NCBI GenBank assembly: GCA_027257055.1
Contig: JAPVLO010000205.1
Coordinates: 1,116,001 to 1,180,000 of the forward strand
Source: Cephalopachus bancanus
Lineage: Eukaryota > Chordata > Mammalia > Primates > Tarsiidae
DNA: 64,000 nucleotides
Direction of reading: 5' to 3'
Shown here: piece by piece, positions 24,219 through 36,321 of the stretch
Numbering within the stretch: position 1 is the first letter of the stretch
Layout: each line of letters begins with the position of its first letter
Made by a program: the position numbers and the translations under genes
Notes under the pieces: model-generated
Told to the model about the DNA's origin: nothing
Databases searched by the model: none
What the model saw: only the letters and a program-made list of their open reading frames with translations

Positions 24219-24945
24219 AATCACCGGGCTTATATAAAGTAAAGAAACTCTTTTATAAACAGACAAAATACTTAAAAAAAAATTAGAGACACATGATTTA
24301 CTATATGTATGAGGAGTCTGAATATGACAATTCTATTTTCTTCTAAATAAATATATATGCAAGATAATTCTAATAAAAATTCAAAAAGGATTAAAAATCA
24401 ACAATTTGACAAATATTTCTAATGCTTATCTGGAAAAACAGGCAAAAAGAATTAAATGTATTGCTAATATAACCAAGCAAGATTATTTAAAAAGCTTAAA
24501 TAGCATATTGTATACAAAGAATTTGAGGTTCATTAGGATTTCAATAAATCACTGCCTTTACACATGGTCATTTAGCACGTATATGTTGTAGAATTTCCCT
24601 AGGTCTTAGCAGCCTATTAAAATGAAGTCACATTAACATTCATTTCCAAATTGTAGTGACTTATCCTCCGTCTTTGTTACTGAAGGACTTCTTAAGTCCC
24701 CTGGCAAAGTCTCCACTGGTTATTTCTGAGATGTCAGGATATGTTCACTTAGTGGCTCATGTTTTCCATTGAGTAACATCACTACAACCTCGGCTGCCAA
24801 TATTGTTTCTAGGGATCCCCCGGGTGATTTCTTTGAGCCCACAGACAGCCAAAACCACTCAGTGGTGAAGGACAGTAGGGAGGAATGTTTAGCAGAACCT
24901 ACAGCAGTAATGTTTGTGCCCACAGCCTCAAGTGTCTTTCTTACT
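24219..24945. other. intergenic, nothing recognised
   Basis: AT-rich. No gene or repeat assigned. Confidence 0.45.
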
Positions 24946-24951
24946 TTCTTT

Positions 24952-25250
24952 TTCTTTTTTTTTTTTGAGTTGGAGACTTAATTCTGTCACCCAGGCTGGA
25001 GTGCAGTGACATGTTCCTGGCCACCGCAGCCCTCAACCTGCTGGACTCAGGTGATCCTTCTGCCTCAGTCTTCCAAGTAGCCAGAACTACAGGTGCAAGC
25101 TACCATGCCTGGCTAATTTTTTGATTTATTGTAGAGACGAGGTCTCACCATGTGGCCCAGGCTGGTCTCGAACCTGCAGACTCAGGCAATCCTCTTCCCT
25201 TGGTCTCCCAAAGTGCTAGGATTACAGGCTTGAGCCACCGCACCCAGCCC
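24952..25250 (-). mobile_element. intermediate Alu
   Basis: Minus-strand dimer with the GAGTTGGAG end and the TTTTTTGATTTATTGTAGAGACGAGG linker. It keeps the older CCAAAGTGCTAGGATTACAGG left arm. In Alu sense the T-arm-like segment reads GCAGGTTCGAGACCAGC, a less paired form. Confidence 0.85.
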
Positions 25251-26264
25251 CAAGTGTCTTTCATGAAAACATCTCCTAACCCTTCTGACCTTAATGTTTC
25301 TTATCATCAGACCAGGAATATAACTCCTCAAGCCAGGGAGAGACAGATCCAAGCCACACTGTCTTATCCAGACCTGCACCCCTCATCTTTCTTCTCCGTC
25401 TCTTCTCCAACTTCTCTACTCTGTTTCAACCCCAAACAAAAGGCCTGAGTGCATCAAATCATGCAAGTAGGCTAGACTACCAGTTCATTAACTAATCAGA
25501 TTTTGAGTCCAAGTTTACACTCAGCAGAGACACTCTGCTGTATGAGAACCATCTTAACTGTATTATAAATCATTTATTAACAGTGATTTATTACAGTGTG
25601 TTAGAAGCCAGGCAGAGTACATAGCTAAGAAATCATGGTTTCTGTCCAATAACCAAGAAATTATGGTTATTTTCTAGGTGTCACAACTCTTATTCACAGC
25701 TCGTATCAGGAGTGAGTATACCAAATGCATTTCTAAAATGCATAACTACATTTTCCTACATTTCTAAACTAAATATGCTATAAAAGAGCAATTAAATTTA
25801 GTCTGTTATGACTTGTTCTCAGTTAACTGATGTTAGCTTCTAGAATTATTTATTCCATTTATTATGTTCTTAAAATTCATTTCTAGTATTTCCGGGAATC
25901 CACATCAAACTGACTAAAATGTAGTAAAAATCAAAGCAATATTAACCTACCACCAGTCTTTTAGTAGTCCTCTTGTTCTCCGCAGATCTTCTAAGATCTG
26001 CAATAGTGTTTCATGGCCTTTCACATTCTGTTAATACCTTTTCAAACAATATACTAAGACAGGACACCCAAAGTCTGAAAATAATCATGTACTTTCATAT
26101 ATGATCTCTACCCAGAGTTTAGATTGACATGACCTAAGTTATTAAATAAACTTTTATTAAACATGAGCTCTAACTGGCAGCTGCATTAAGTATGGAGGAA
26201 AGTTGGTAAACAAAACACAATCTTGTTCAAAGTTGCTCATGGTTTAGTGGAGAAGACAGATTTA

Positions 26265-26305
26265 TAAATGATGATGATGATGCTGGTGATAATGATAATG
26301 ACTGT
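26265..26305 (+). repeat. imperfect GAT microsatellite
   Basis: gatgatgatgatgctggtgataatgataatga, a short trinucleotide repeat in intergenic DNA. Confidence 0.8.
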
Positions 26306-27111
26306 GCTACAATATGATAATGACAGAAGTACAATAGTCAAAAGAATACTTTTTTAATTCAATAAATGGTACCAGGTAACTAGCTAATTGATCTCTATCT
26401 CAACCCATACCCCCAAATCCATTTTGGATGAATTGTACGTTTAAATGTGACAGGTAAAACAATAACATCTTCATTACCCGGGGTATAAAAATATTTCATA
26501 AATACCTCTTCATGTCATATACTCAGGAAAACATCCTTTTAGAACACATCTGTGAGAGTATGTGGAATTCTACAATGAGCCCCATGCCCAACCCTCTCCA
26601 TTCTCTTGAAGGCCAAGAGCCAAGTTTAAATTTCTCCCACTACAGTTGCAGAATAAAATGGGTACAGTTTTAAAGGAAAGTGGTCCTTGACTGTATATGC
26701 AAAATGACTTCTTATTATCTCCCCTCAATTATAAAAGAGATCTTAAGAGCCAACTTGAGTGTTTCCTGTGAAGGGAGAACAGGAAAAGTGCAGATACTCA
26801 TTATCCCCAGTAGCTTTTTTTGTGTGTTTGCTGAAAGGGAGATGTAAAAGTCAGAATCAAAATTTATAGCCACGAGAGATGAGGCTTGCTGTGACTCAAG
26901 AAGAAGAAGTGAGAGTTTAATGAGCATTAGCATCTGTAATCACAATTGTAGAAGAATTGGGCCAAGGATTGAAGTATGAAATGTGTGAAGCAGATTCACT
27001 GAGTCACTGAATAAATATGTTGAATGTTGCTTTAGTGTGATGTCCCACTGAAACATCAGGTCAGGTTGGACCTGATTCCTATCAAGTGTGTAGCTTTCCT
27101 GTTCTTCCTGT

Positions 27112-27161
27112 TCTCTCTCTCTCTCTCCCTCCCTCTGTCTCACTCTCTCTCTCTCTCTCTG
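27112..27161 (+). repeat. CT-rich microsatellite
   Basis: About 50 bp of (CT)n with CCCTCC interruptions. Confidence 0.85.
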
Positions 27162-27339
27162 GAAGTATGAAAACTTACTTCCATCAGAGATCCAATTCTA
27201 GCCAAGGCTATTGTTGTTTCCCAGACATGGTACTGCCCCCAAATTCCTGCTATTTTCCTCTAATGGTGAACTGGATCAATCAACCTAAAAGACTCTTAAA
27301 TCTTTTCTTTGCAACCTGCAACAATTTCTGAACCAAAGT

Positions 27340-27480
27340 GATCTGTCAGCCACTTATATCTGAATCATCTAGAGTAGTTGTTAAAATGCAAATTTTTGGT
27401 CCTGCTTAAGACTTCCTGAATCAGAATCTCTTAGGAGTAGATTCTAGGTATCTGTTTTTCTTGTTAATTCTTATGAATTC
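27340..27480 (+). mobile_element. MER5-like hAT element fragment
   Basis: 'ctgaatcatctagagtagttgttaaaatgcaaatttttggtcctg' and 'ctgaatcagaatctcttagg' match the MER5A-type order (an old non-autonomous hAT-Charlie element). The ends are lost. Confidence 0.55.
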
Positions 27481-27639
27481 TCAAGTAAGGAATTCTCCTA
27501 AGTATCCTTTCTCAGCTCTTCTTTTTCTCTTGGGCTTCAGCCTCATCACTTTATTTCTCTGGAGCTAAAGATATTTTCTAGACAAAAGATATACCACCAA
27601 CAGGAAAACAAAACAAAATAACTAATATGGTCTTCTTCA

Positions 27640-28030
27640 AAAATATCAGATTATGTTACTTTCCTGCTTTAAAACATTCGATGACTTCTCAATGAACTGG
27701 AAATATAAAATTTCCATGGTTACATACTCTTCCTTTCTGATCTCATCCTCTGCTTCATCCTGCTTGGCTTGCTGTCCTCTGGTGATGCTGGCATGAGATC
27801 AGGTCCTTGAACTTGCCAAGGTTGTTTCTGTCTGGGAGCCTTTGAAGTTATTCACTCTCTGTGTGGAAAACACTTCCCATGTCTTCCCACTGTTGACACC
27901 ATTTCATCATTCAGAGCTCAGATCCTGCTTCCTTTTCTGTGTGTGTTCTCCCACAGATCATTCTTCAGCACATTAGGTTATTCCATTTAAAATTTACTTT
28001 CTGACATTTATCACTTTCTGATATCAATCA
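27640..28030 (+). mobile_element. L2 LINE fragment
   Basis: It follows the L2 3' region: 'gttactttcctgctttaaaacattcgatgacttctcaatg', 'tctgatctcatcctctgcttcatcctgcttggc', 'tcattcagagctcagatcctgcttcc'. It is an ancient mammalian LINE remnant and non-coding. Confidence 0.65.
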
Positions 28031-29150
28031 ACCAATTAATCAATCCTTCTTTCTTTTCTTGGGGAAAAAAACATTATCTATCTATCTACTTCCAATTGAA
28101 TAAAGAAGACTCTTTGCCTGTGTTAATTATTGCTAAACTTTCTGGGCCTAAAACTGTGCTTGGCAATAATTATTTAGTGAATGTTGAATTAAAAACTCTA
28201 AATCAACTCTTCAGACCCACAATGTCCCCAATTCTTCTAATTTTATAAGTGTTGTCTCTTCTATCCAAGGATCTTTAATCTAGCCTTGTGATATCTGTCC
28301 CTAATTGTGTATGAGGCAGAAGAAGGACAAAGACCTAGACAATATAATTTGTAATTCTGCAAACAAGACCTTACTCTTTAATATGGAAGCTAAATATCAA
28401 ATCATTTCACTTTAGTTCTCTGTGTAAATAAAGTAAAAATATAGGCCAACAATATATCCATCAAGTCCTTATTGCTAACCAACTCTGTGCCAGGTCTATT
28501 CTAGGCACTTGGAATGTATGAGTAAACACAACAATTTCTGCCCTTATGGAACTTGCTCATATTCCTACCTGCTAACTAGACCATTTGGTTCAATCTTGAG
28601 GATCTTCAACCTGTGGAGAACTTGTCTTCCATACTGAATTATTTTCCTCAAATAAGTTTTTATAAATAATAGGGTTGTTTGCCTAGAAACCTCAACTTAA
28701 ATATACAAATAAGTTGTTCTGAAATGTACATTTCTAATTATCACCCAAATATCATACATTATAAATTAAACATATACTATTTTCAACAGAAAATTCTCTG
28801 CAAAGTAATAGTTGTGTAAGTTAAGAAAGTAAATCAATTCAGAGGAAAAGTAGATTACAGAGGTTACAGAGATTATTCAGTTAGGGGATAGGGATGCTAT
28901 TCAGTTACTAGGTCACTGCTTTATATTCTTTGATAATGACAATATCCACCAGTTTACCATTACTATTAGAAAAAATTACTTGAATAAAACTCATACTTTA
29001 ACTCGAATTCCACAGAAAGAAATTTGTGCATATAAAACGATATTTTGAAAATGTATCTTAGTTTTATATCATTTTTAAATCTGAAAAATTAATAAAAATT
29101 TTGAGATTATTCAAGATCAAAATCTGTTAAAGAATTTTATCAATACATCC
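28031..29150. other. intergenic with one ancient repeat scrap
   Basis: 28,450-28,570 resembles the old repeat at 3321 ('ctctgtgccaggtctattctaggcacttgg'). The remainder is AT-rich and unassigned. Confidence 0.4.
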
Positions 29151-29160
29151 AAGAATAGAT

Positions 29161-29444
29161 TTTTTTTTTTTGAGTTGGAGTCTCACTCTGTCACCCAGAC
29201 TGGAGTGCAGTGGCCGCTTCCGGCCACTGCAACCTCGACCTGCTGGGCTCCGGCGATCCTTCCGCCTCAGCCTTCCAAGTAGCCAGAATTACAGGCATGT
29301 GCTACCACGCCCGGCTGATTTTTTGATTTATTGTAGAGATGAGGTCTCGCTGCCCAGGCGGGTCTCGAACCCGCGGGCTCAGGCAATCCACTCACCTCAG
29401 CCTCCCAAAGGCGTGGGATTACAGGCTGAGCCACCGAGCCCGGC
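29161..29444 (-). mobile_element. young lineage-specific Alu, copy 5
   Basis: Complete young-set Alu, minus strand. Target duplication AAGAATAGATTTT lies at 29,151-29,163 and 29,446-29,458, the first copy overlapping the poly-T. The T-arm-like hairpin GCGGGTTCGAGACCCGC is perfect in Alu sense. Confidence 0.95.
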
Positions 29445-29774
29445 TAAGAATAGATTTTAGAAAAGCCAATTATTGAAAAAAAACCAAAGCATCTACATTG
29501 AAAAAGACATGATCAAGACATCTTTATCTCTTTGTATAGAAAGAAGAACCACCCTCCTTCTTGTTTTGCTTGATGTTGTACAAAATGCTTAAAAATATTC
29601 ATGCCTCATTCTATTACAGCATGCAAATGTGAACAGGCATGAGGTATAAAAAAGTCTGAAATGTCAATGATTCTTTTTCTAGGTACCAGTGGCTACATGA
29701 TTTTATAGTTGTGCCCTTTTTATAAACAATCTAAAAGTTGAGAAGAGGTGAAGAAGAGACTAACACTGTTTCTT
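29445..29774. other. intergenic, nothing recognised
   Basis: No gene or repeat assigned beyond the Alu target duplication. Confidence 0.4.
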
Positions 29775-30165
29775 TAATTAATTCATTTTCAATTAGGAGA
29801 TAAAAACTGTGTACATTTATTGTATCCAACATGATGTTTTGAAAAATATGTACATAGTAAAATAGCTAAATTGAGCTAATTAACATATGCATTACCACAT
29901 ATACTTATTATTTGCTGTGGTGAGAGTACTTAAAATGTATCTCTCAGCAATTTTCAGGTGTATAATACATTGTTATTAACTATAGTTATCATATTGTACA
30001 ACAGATCACTTGAACTCAATCCTCCCATTTAACTGAAATTTTGTACATTTTGATCAATATTTCCCCCACTGATTGCCCCCTCTCAGCCTCTGGTAACCAC
30101 AGTTGAACTCTCTGCTCCTATGAGGTCAACTTTTTTAGATTCCATATACAAGCAAGCTAATGCAG
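29775..30165 (-). mobile_element. L1M 3' UTR, first L1
   Basis: Minus-strand L1 tail: 'actgtgtacatttattgtatccaacatgatgttttgaaaaatatgtacatag', 'taacatatgcattaccacatatac', 'attgttattaactatagttatcatattgtac'. It ends where a second L1 3' UTR begins, so two L1 3' ends lie in tandem. Confidence 0.75.
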
Positions 30166-30712
30166 TGGTTTTTTTGTTTGCTTGCTTTATTTACATTGAT
30201 ACATATTAGATATACAAATTTTGAGGATACATGTGATAATTTCATGCATTCATATAATCAAATCAGGGTAATGGAGGATATCCACCCCCTTAAATATTCT
30301 TTTTTCTTTATGCTAGGAACATTCTAATTATTCGCTCCTCCTTTGAAAAGTATGATACTGATGTTAACTATAGTCACCCTACTGATATATCAAACACCAG
30401 ATATTACTGGTGTGCATTTGTACCAATTAATAAACCTCTTTTCACTCCCCTCCACACCTCTCTGCCTCTGATAACCACCAATCTACTCTCTATCTTCATG
30501 AGATCCACTTTTTGAGCTCCCAAATATTGGTGAGAACACGTGATTTTTGTTTGTCTGTGCTTGACTTGTTTCACTTAATATAATTACCTCAAGTTCCATC
30601 CATGTTGCTGCAAATGTCAGGATTTTATTCCTTTTAAATGATGGAATAATATTACACTGTATACATATGCTGCATTTCCTTTGTACATTCATTCATTTAT
30701 TGACATTTAGTC

Positions 30713-30846
30713 AAAGCAATCCAGAGCAAAAAAACATAACAAAACTGAAAAGCATTACACTACCTGACGTCAAAATATACTACAAAGCTATAGTAACCAA
30801 GTCAGCACAGTATTGGCATAAAAACAGACATATAGACCAAATATAA
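30713..30846 (+). repeat. inverted L1 ORF2 scrap inside the L1
   Basis: This plus-strand ORF2 text ('aaagcattacactacctgacgtcaaaatatactacaaagctatag') interrupts minus-strand L1 text exactly between '...ttattgacatttag' and 'attctatattttgactcttgtg', which are adjacent in ordinary L1s. It corresponds to the reverse complement of L1 text like that at 32,215-32,350. It has no A-tail. Confidence 0.8.
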
Positions 30847-31597
30847 TTCTATATTTTGACTCTTGTGAATAGTGCTTCAATAAACACAGGAGTGCAAATA
30901 TTCTTTTCATATATTGATTTCCTTTCTTTTGGTTATATACCCAGCAGTGTGATTGCTGTATCATATGGCAGTTCTACTTTTAGTTTTTTGAAGCACCTCC
31001 ATGGTGTTTTCTATAGAGCTGTACTAATTCCCACCAACATTTGTATGAGTGTTGCCCTTTCTCCATATCCTTGCCAATATCTGTTATTCCTTGTCTTTTT
31101 ATAAAAGCCATTCAAATTAATAAGATGTGATATTTCACTGTGAATTTTTGGATTGCATTTCTCTGAAGATTAGTGATGCTGAGTATTATTATTTTTTGTA
31201 TCTGTTGGCCATTTGTATGTCTTCTTTTGAAAATGTCTTTTCAGATCTTTTGCCCATTATTTGGGTTTTTTTCACTATTGAATTGTTTGAGTTCCATATA
31301 CATTCTGGTTACTAGTCCTTATCAGATGGATAGTTTACAAATATTCCCATTCCATGGGTTGTCTTCTCATTTTCTTGATTGTTTATTTGCTGTTCAGAAG
31401 TTTTGTTTTGTTTTTAGCTTGATGTAATCCCTTTGTCTATTTTTGCTTTTGTTGCCTGTGCTTTTGAGATTAAAAAAAATTACTCAGATCAAAGTTCTGG
31501 AGTGTTTCCCCAACGTTTTCTTCTAGTAGTTTATAGTTTAGTTTCCCTTAGCTTATTGGTTTTAGATTTAAGTCTTTAATCTATTTCAATTTGATTA

Positions 31598-31900
31598 TTT
31601 TTTTATTTTTTTATTTTTTTGAGTTGGAGTCTCACTCTGTCGCCCAGACTGGAGTGCAGTGACCGCTCCCGGCCACCGCAGCCTCGACCTGCTGGGGATC
31701 CGGTGATCCTTCCGCCTCAGCCTTCCAAGTAGCCAGAATTACAGGCTCGCGCTACCACGTCCAGCAGATTTTTTGATTTATTGTAGAGATGAGGTCTCGC
31801 CAAGTTGCCCAGGCGGGTCTCGAACCCACGGGCTCAGGCAATCCACTCACCTCAGCCTCCCAAAGTGCTGGGATTACAGACTGAGCCACCGAGCCCGGCT
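31598..31900 (-). mobile_element. young lineage-specific Alu, copy 6
   Basis: A young-set Alu on the minus strand inside the L1. The L1 text TCAATTTGATT occurs on both sides (near 31,587 and 31,900) as the target duplication. This dates the Alu after the L1. Confidence 0.93.
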
Positions 31901-32082
31901 TCAATTTGATTTTTTTACATGATAAGTGACAGGGATCTAGTTTCATTCTTCTGTATGAGGGTAGTCAATTTTCCTAGCACTATTTATTGAAGAAACTATT
32001 CTTTCCCTATTGTGTGTTCTTGGTGTTTTTGTTGAAAATGAGTTGGCTGTAAATGTGTGGATTTATATCTGGGTATTGTGTA

Positions 32083-32206
32083 GATGTAATCCCTTTGTCT
32101 ATTTTTGCTTTTGTTGCCTGTGCTTTTGAGATTTAAAAAAAAATTACTCAGATCAATGTTCTGGAGTGTTTCCCCAACATTTTCTTCTAGTAGTTTATAG
32201 TTTATA
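32083..32206 (+). repeat. direct duplication within the L1
   Basis: This repeats 31,421-31,543 almost exactly ('tgtaatccctttgtctattt...cttctagtagtttatagttta'). Differences are few: one extra T, one extra A, caaag/caatg and aacg/aaca. It replaces the few bases that normally join '..ggatttatatctgggtatt' to 'ctatgtatctgtttttatgc' in L1. The spacing between copies is 662 bp, including the Alu. Confidence 0.85.
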
Positions 32207-35200
32207 CTTCTATGTATCTGTTTTTATGCTAGTACTATATTTATTTGGTTACTATTTTTTTGTAGTATATTTTGAAGTCAGGTAGTGTAATGCCTCCACT
32301 TTCTGTCTGTTTATGTTTTTTGTTTTTTGCTCATTATTGCTTTGGCAATTCAGGGTCTTTTGTGGTTTAATACGAATTTTAGGATATTTGTTTTTTACTT
32401 CTGTGAAGACTATTATTGGCATTTTGATAGGAATTGCATTTAATCTAAATTGCTTCAGGAAGTATTATTATTTTAACAGTATTATTTTTTTCAATTCATG
32501 AGTGTGGGATATCTTCCCATTTTTTGTGTCTTCTAAAATTTCTTTCATCAATATTACAGTTTTCCTTGTATAGATTGTTCAGATCTTTGGTTAAATTGAT
32601 TCTTAGATATTTTATACTTTTTGCAGCTATTGTAATTGGGATTGTTTTCTTTATTTCTTTTTTAGATAGCTCACTGTTGGTATATACCATTGCTACTGAT
32701 TTTGTTTGTTGATTTTATATCTGCAACTGTGTTGAATTCCATCAGTTCTAACAGTTTTTTGGTAGAGTCTATAGGTTTCTTCTAAATACAAGATCATATT
32801 ATCTGTGTGCAAGCTTAATTTGACTTCTTCTTTCCCAATTTGGATACCCTTTATTTCTTTCTTTTGCCTAATTTCTCTGGCTAGGACTTTCAATATTATG
32901 TTGAATAAAAGTGGCAAAAGTGGGTATCCTTGTCTGGCCAGATCTTAGAGGACAGGCTTTTAATTTTTCCGCCATCAGTATTATGTTGACTGTGGGTTTG
33001 GTACACATAGTTTTTATTTTTTTGAGATGTGTTTTTTTCTAAACCCAGTTTGTTGAAGGTTTTTATCATAAAGAGATGTTGAATTTTATTGATTTTTTTG
33101 GCATCTATTGAAATAATCATAAGGTTTTTGTTCTTGTTTCTGTTAATGTGATGTATCATGTTTATTGATTTGCATACATTGAGCCATCTTTGCATCCCTG
33201 GGATAAATCTCACTTGATCATTATACATGATCTTTTTAATGTATTGTTGAGTTTGGTTTGCTGATATTTTGTTGAAGATTTTTGCACCTATGTTCATCAG
33301 TGATATTGACTTATCATTTTCTTTTTTTTGTTGTAATCCTTGTCTGGTTTTGGTCTTAGGGTAATGCTGGCCTCATAGAATGAGTTTGGAGTATTCTCTC
33401 TTCTTCAATTTTTTTTGAAGAGTTTGAGGAGGATTGCTATTAATTCTTTTTCACAAGTTTGTTATTAGTCACCTGTGAAATCGTCAGGCCTTGGGCTTTT
33501 TTTGACTGGAGACATTTTAATTTTGGTTTCAATATTGTTACTCATTATTGGTTTATTGAGATTTTTCTATTTCCTCATGGTTCAACTCTGGCAGCCCAGA
33601 AAATATCAATTTATTCTAGGTTTTCCAATTTGTTAGCATATGTTTATAACAGTCTTTAATAATTCTTGTATTCCTGTAGTCTCAGTTTTTATGTCTCTTT
33701 TTCATTTTTGATTTTATTTATTTGGTTCCACTCTCTTTTTTTCTTAGTTAGCCTAGCTAACAGTTTGCTGATTTTGTTAATCTTTTTGAAAACCAACTTT
33801 TGGTTGCATTTATCCCCTGTGTTTCCATAGTCTTCACTTCATATCATTTATTTCTGCTCGGATTTTTATTATTTCTTTCCTTGTGTCAATTTTGGGTTTG
33901 GTTTGTTCTTGTTTTTTTAGTTCCTTGAGGTGTATCATTAGGTTGTTTAATTGAAGTTTTTCAACTTTTTAAAATGTAAGTCTTTGTTGCTATAGACCTC
34001 CCTCTTCATACTGTTTTTGCTGTATCTGATAGATTTTGTATGCGGTATTTAAATTTTCATTTGTTTCAAGGAATTTGAAAATTTTATTCTTCATTTCTAT
34101 GTTGACTCATTGGTCATTCAGGAATATATTGTTTATTTTCATGTATTTGTGTTGTTTCTGAGGTTCCTTGTGTTATTGATTTCTAATTTTATTCTATTAT
34201 GGTCAGAAAACATATCTGACATGATTTCTACTGTTTGAATTTATTCAGACTTGCTTTATGACCTAACATGTTGTCTATTCTGGAGAATGTTTCTTGTGCA
34301 GATGAAAATAATGCATATTCTGTAACAGTTGGATAAAATATTCTGTAAATGTCAGTTAGACCTATTTGGTTTAGTGTATAGTTTAACTCAGATGTTTCTT
34401 TGTTGATTTTCTGCATGAATTATCTGTTTATTACTGACAGTTGGGGGTTGAAGTCCCCAGTACATTGTATTGATGTCTATCTCTCCCTTTAGATCTATTA
34501 ATGTTTGATTTTTATATTTGGGAGAGCTGATGTTAAATGCATAGATATTTATAATTGTTATATCCTTTTGCTTAAATGATCCCTTTATCATTATATAATT
34601 ACCTTCTTTGTCTCTTTTTACATTGGTCTTTGACTTGTAGTCTATGTTATCTGACATAAGCACAGTTACTCTTGCTCTTTTTTAGTTTCTACTAGCAATG
34701 AATGTTTTTCTCCATCTTTTTACTTTTGATCTGCATGTGTCTCTGTAGGTGAGGTGGGTTTTTTTTTTGTGGGCAGCATACAGTTAGATCTTGTTTCTTT
34801 ATCCATTCCGTCATTCTATACATTTTAATTGGAGAATTTAGTTTATTTACATACATTGCTTATTAATGGTAAGTAAGAACTTACTACTCCCATGTTGTTT
34901 GTTTTCTGGTTGTTTTCTAACTACTCTTTTCTTTCTTTCTTACTGTCATTTCTTGTGGTTAAGTGATTTTCTCCGGAAGTATGTTTTAATTCATTTCTTT
35001 TTATTTTTAATATCTATTACAAGTTTTGTATTGTGTGTACCATGAGGCTTAGAAAAACATCTTATAGATATAAAAAGTTATTTAAAGAAGACAGCAATTT
35101 ATCTTAGATCACCAAAAATAGATAAAAAACAACAACAAAAAACTTTAGCTTGATTTCCAGTCTCCAACATTTTGACTTTTTATTGTCTCAATTTACATAT

Positions 35201-35429
35201 TTCTGTTCCTATTTCTTAACAGGTTGCTGTAGCTATTATTGTTTTGGTAGATCTGTCTTTTAACCTTCTTACTAGAGTTATAAGTTGATTGCATACTACA
35301 ATTAAAGTATTAGAGTGTTCTGGGGTTGTCACTGTGCTTAAGTTTTCCAGTAGGTTTTATACCTTCAAATGTTTTCTTTTACATATTCATGCTTTTTATT
35401 TTTTTTTTTCAGATTGAAGAACTCTCTTT

Positions 35430-36321
35430 ACCATTTCTTGTAAGATGCGTCTGGTGGAAGTGAATTCTCTTAACTTTTGTTTGTCTAGGAAAGACTTTAT
35501 CTCCCTTTCATATTTTAAGGATAGTTTACTGGATAAAATATTCCTGTATGGAAACTTTTAAAAAATTTTCTGCACTTTGAAAATGTTCCACCCCCTCTTG
35601 ACCTGTATGGCTTCCAGTGAAAAGTCTGTTGCAAGATAAATTGAAATTTCATTATGTGTTATTTGCTTTTCTCTTGCTCCTTTTAAATCCTCTTTGTCCT
35701 TGACCTTTCAGAGTTTATTTCATGCCATGGGTTGCATATATTTGGGTTGAATCTGTTTGTTTTTCCCTGACCTTCCTGTAATGGAATATTTGCATCTTTC
35801 TCAAATTTTGGGAAGTTTTCTGTTACTATTTCTCTGAATAAACTTGCTACTCCTTGTTCTTGCTCAACTACCTCTTGAACACAAATATTTCTTGGATTTG
35901 GTCTTTTGAGGTAATTTTCTTTATCTTGTACGAGATCTTGATTCCTTTTCATGTTTTCCTTTTCTGACTGCTTTCATGTTTTTGAGCTGATTCTTTCTTC
36001 TGCTCAATCCATTCTGCTGTTGAGAGTCTGTAATGAATTATATAGTTTAGCAAATATATTTATCAGTTCCGAGATTTCTGTCTGATTTTTCTTTATTTCA
36101 ATCTGTTAAATTTTTCTGACAAATTTTTGAAGTGCTTGTTTAATGTTATCTTGGAGTTCACTGAGTTTCTTTAAAACTGTTATTTTGAATTCTTGGTCAG
36201 AGAGTTCATGTATTGCTATCTTATTAGAGTCAGTCACTGGTTCCTTGCTTTGTCTGTTTGGAGATGTCATGCTTCCCTTTTTGTTGTTGTTTTTTGTGGA
36301 CATACATCTATGCCTTTGCAT
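35430..36321 (-). pseudogene. L1 ORF1 pseudogene (RNA-binding protein)
   Basis: ORF1 encodes the L1 RNA-binding chaperone. Minus-strand pieces: an N-terminal region at 36,106-36,321 with a lysine/serine-rich start and a helix-forming stretch (FKITVLKKLSELQDNIKQAL); a middle segment at 35,683-35,952 with RPNPRNICVQEV, SLFREIVTENFPKFEKDANI and PLQEGQGKTNRFNP (RRM region); and a C-terminal scrap near 35,430-35,480 reading KLREFTSTRRILQEM in the third forward frame. Frameshifts separate the pieces. The wording is of the older L1M ORF1 type. Confidence 0.75.

Larger units (their letters stand above)
25251..27338. other. intergenic, nothing recognised
   Basis: About 2 kb without recognised genes. 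It contains the two simple repeats listed separately. Confidence 0.4.
30483..34663 (-). pseudogene. L1 ORF2 pseudogene (endonuclease-RT)
   Basis: ORF2 encodes the L1 endonuclease and reverse transcriptase. Recognisable minus-strand pieces, in protein order, are: endonuclease (34,388-34,663, with KRDKEGNYIMIKGS and ITIINIYAFN; and 34,228-34,416, with LTDIYRIFYPT and FSRIDNMLGH), RT palm (32,896-33,297, with [10 protein letters not shown] and MIISIDAKK; and 32,693-32,917), and the C-terminal segment (30,483-30,692, with [12 protein letters not shown]). Pieces sit in different frames with many stops. The RT catalytic box, FADD in active L1s, reads HTDN near 32,781-32,825, so both phenylalanine and an essential aspartate are gone. 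No protein is expected. Confidence 0.85.

Noticed and set aside
32896..33297. 133-codon frame as a possible retroviral or host reverse transcriptase
   Set aside because: The wording ([15 protein letters not shown]) is L1 ORF2, with a dead HTDN box.
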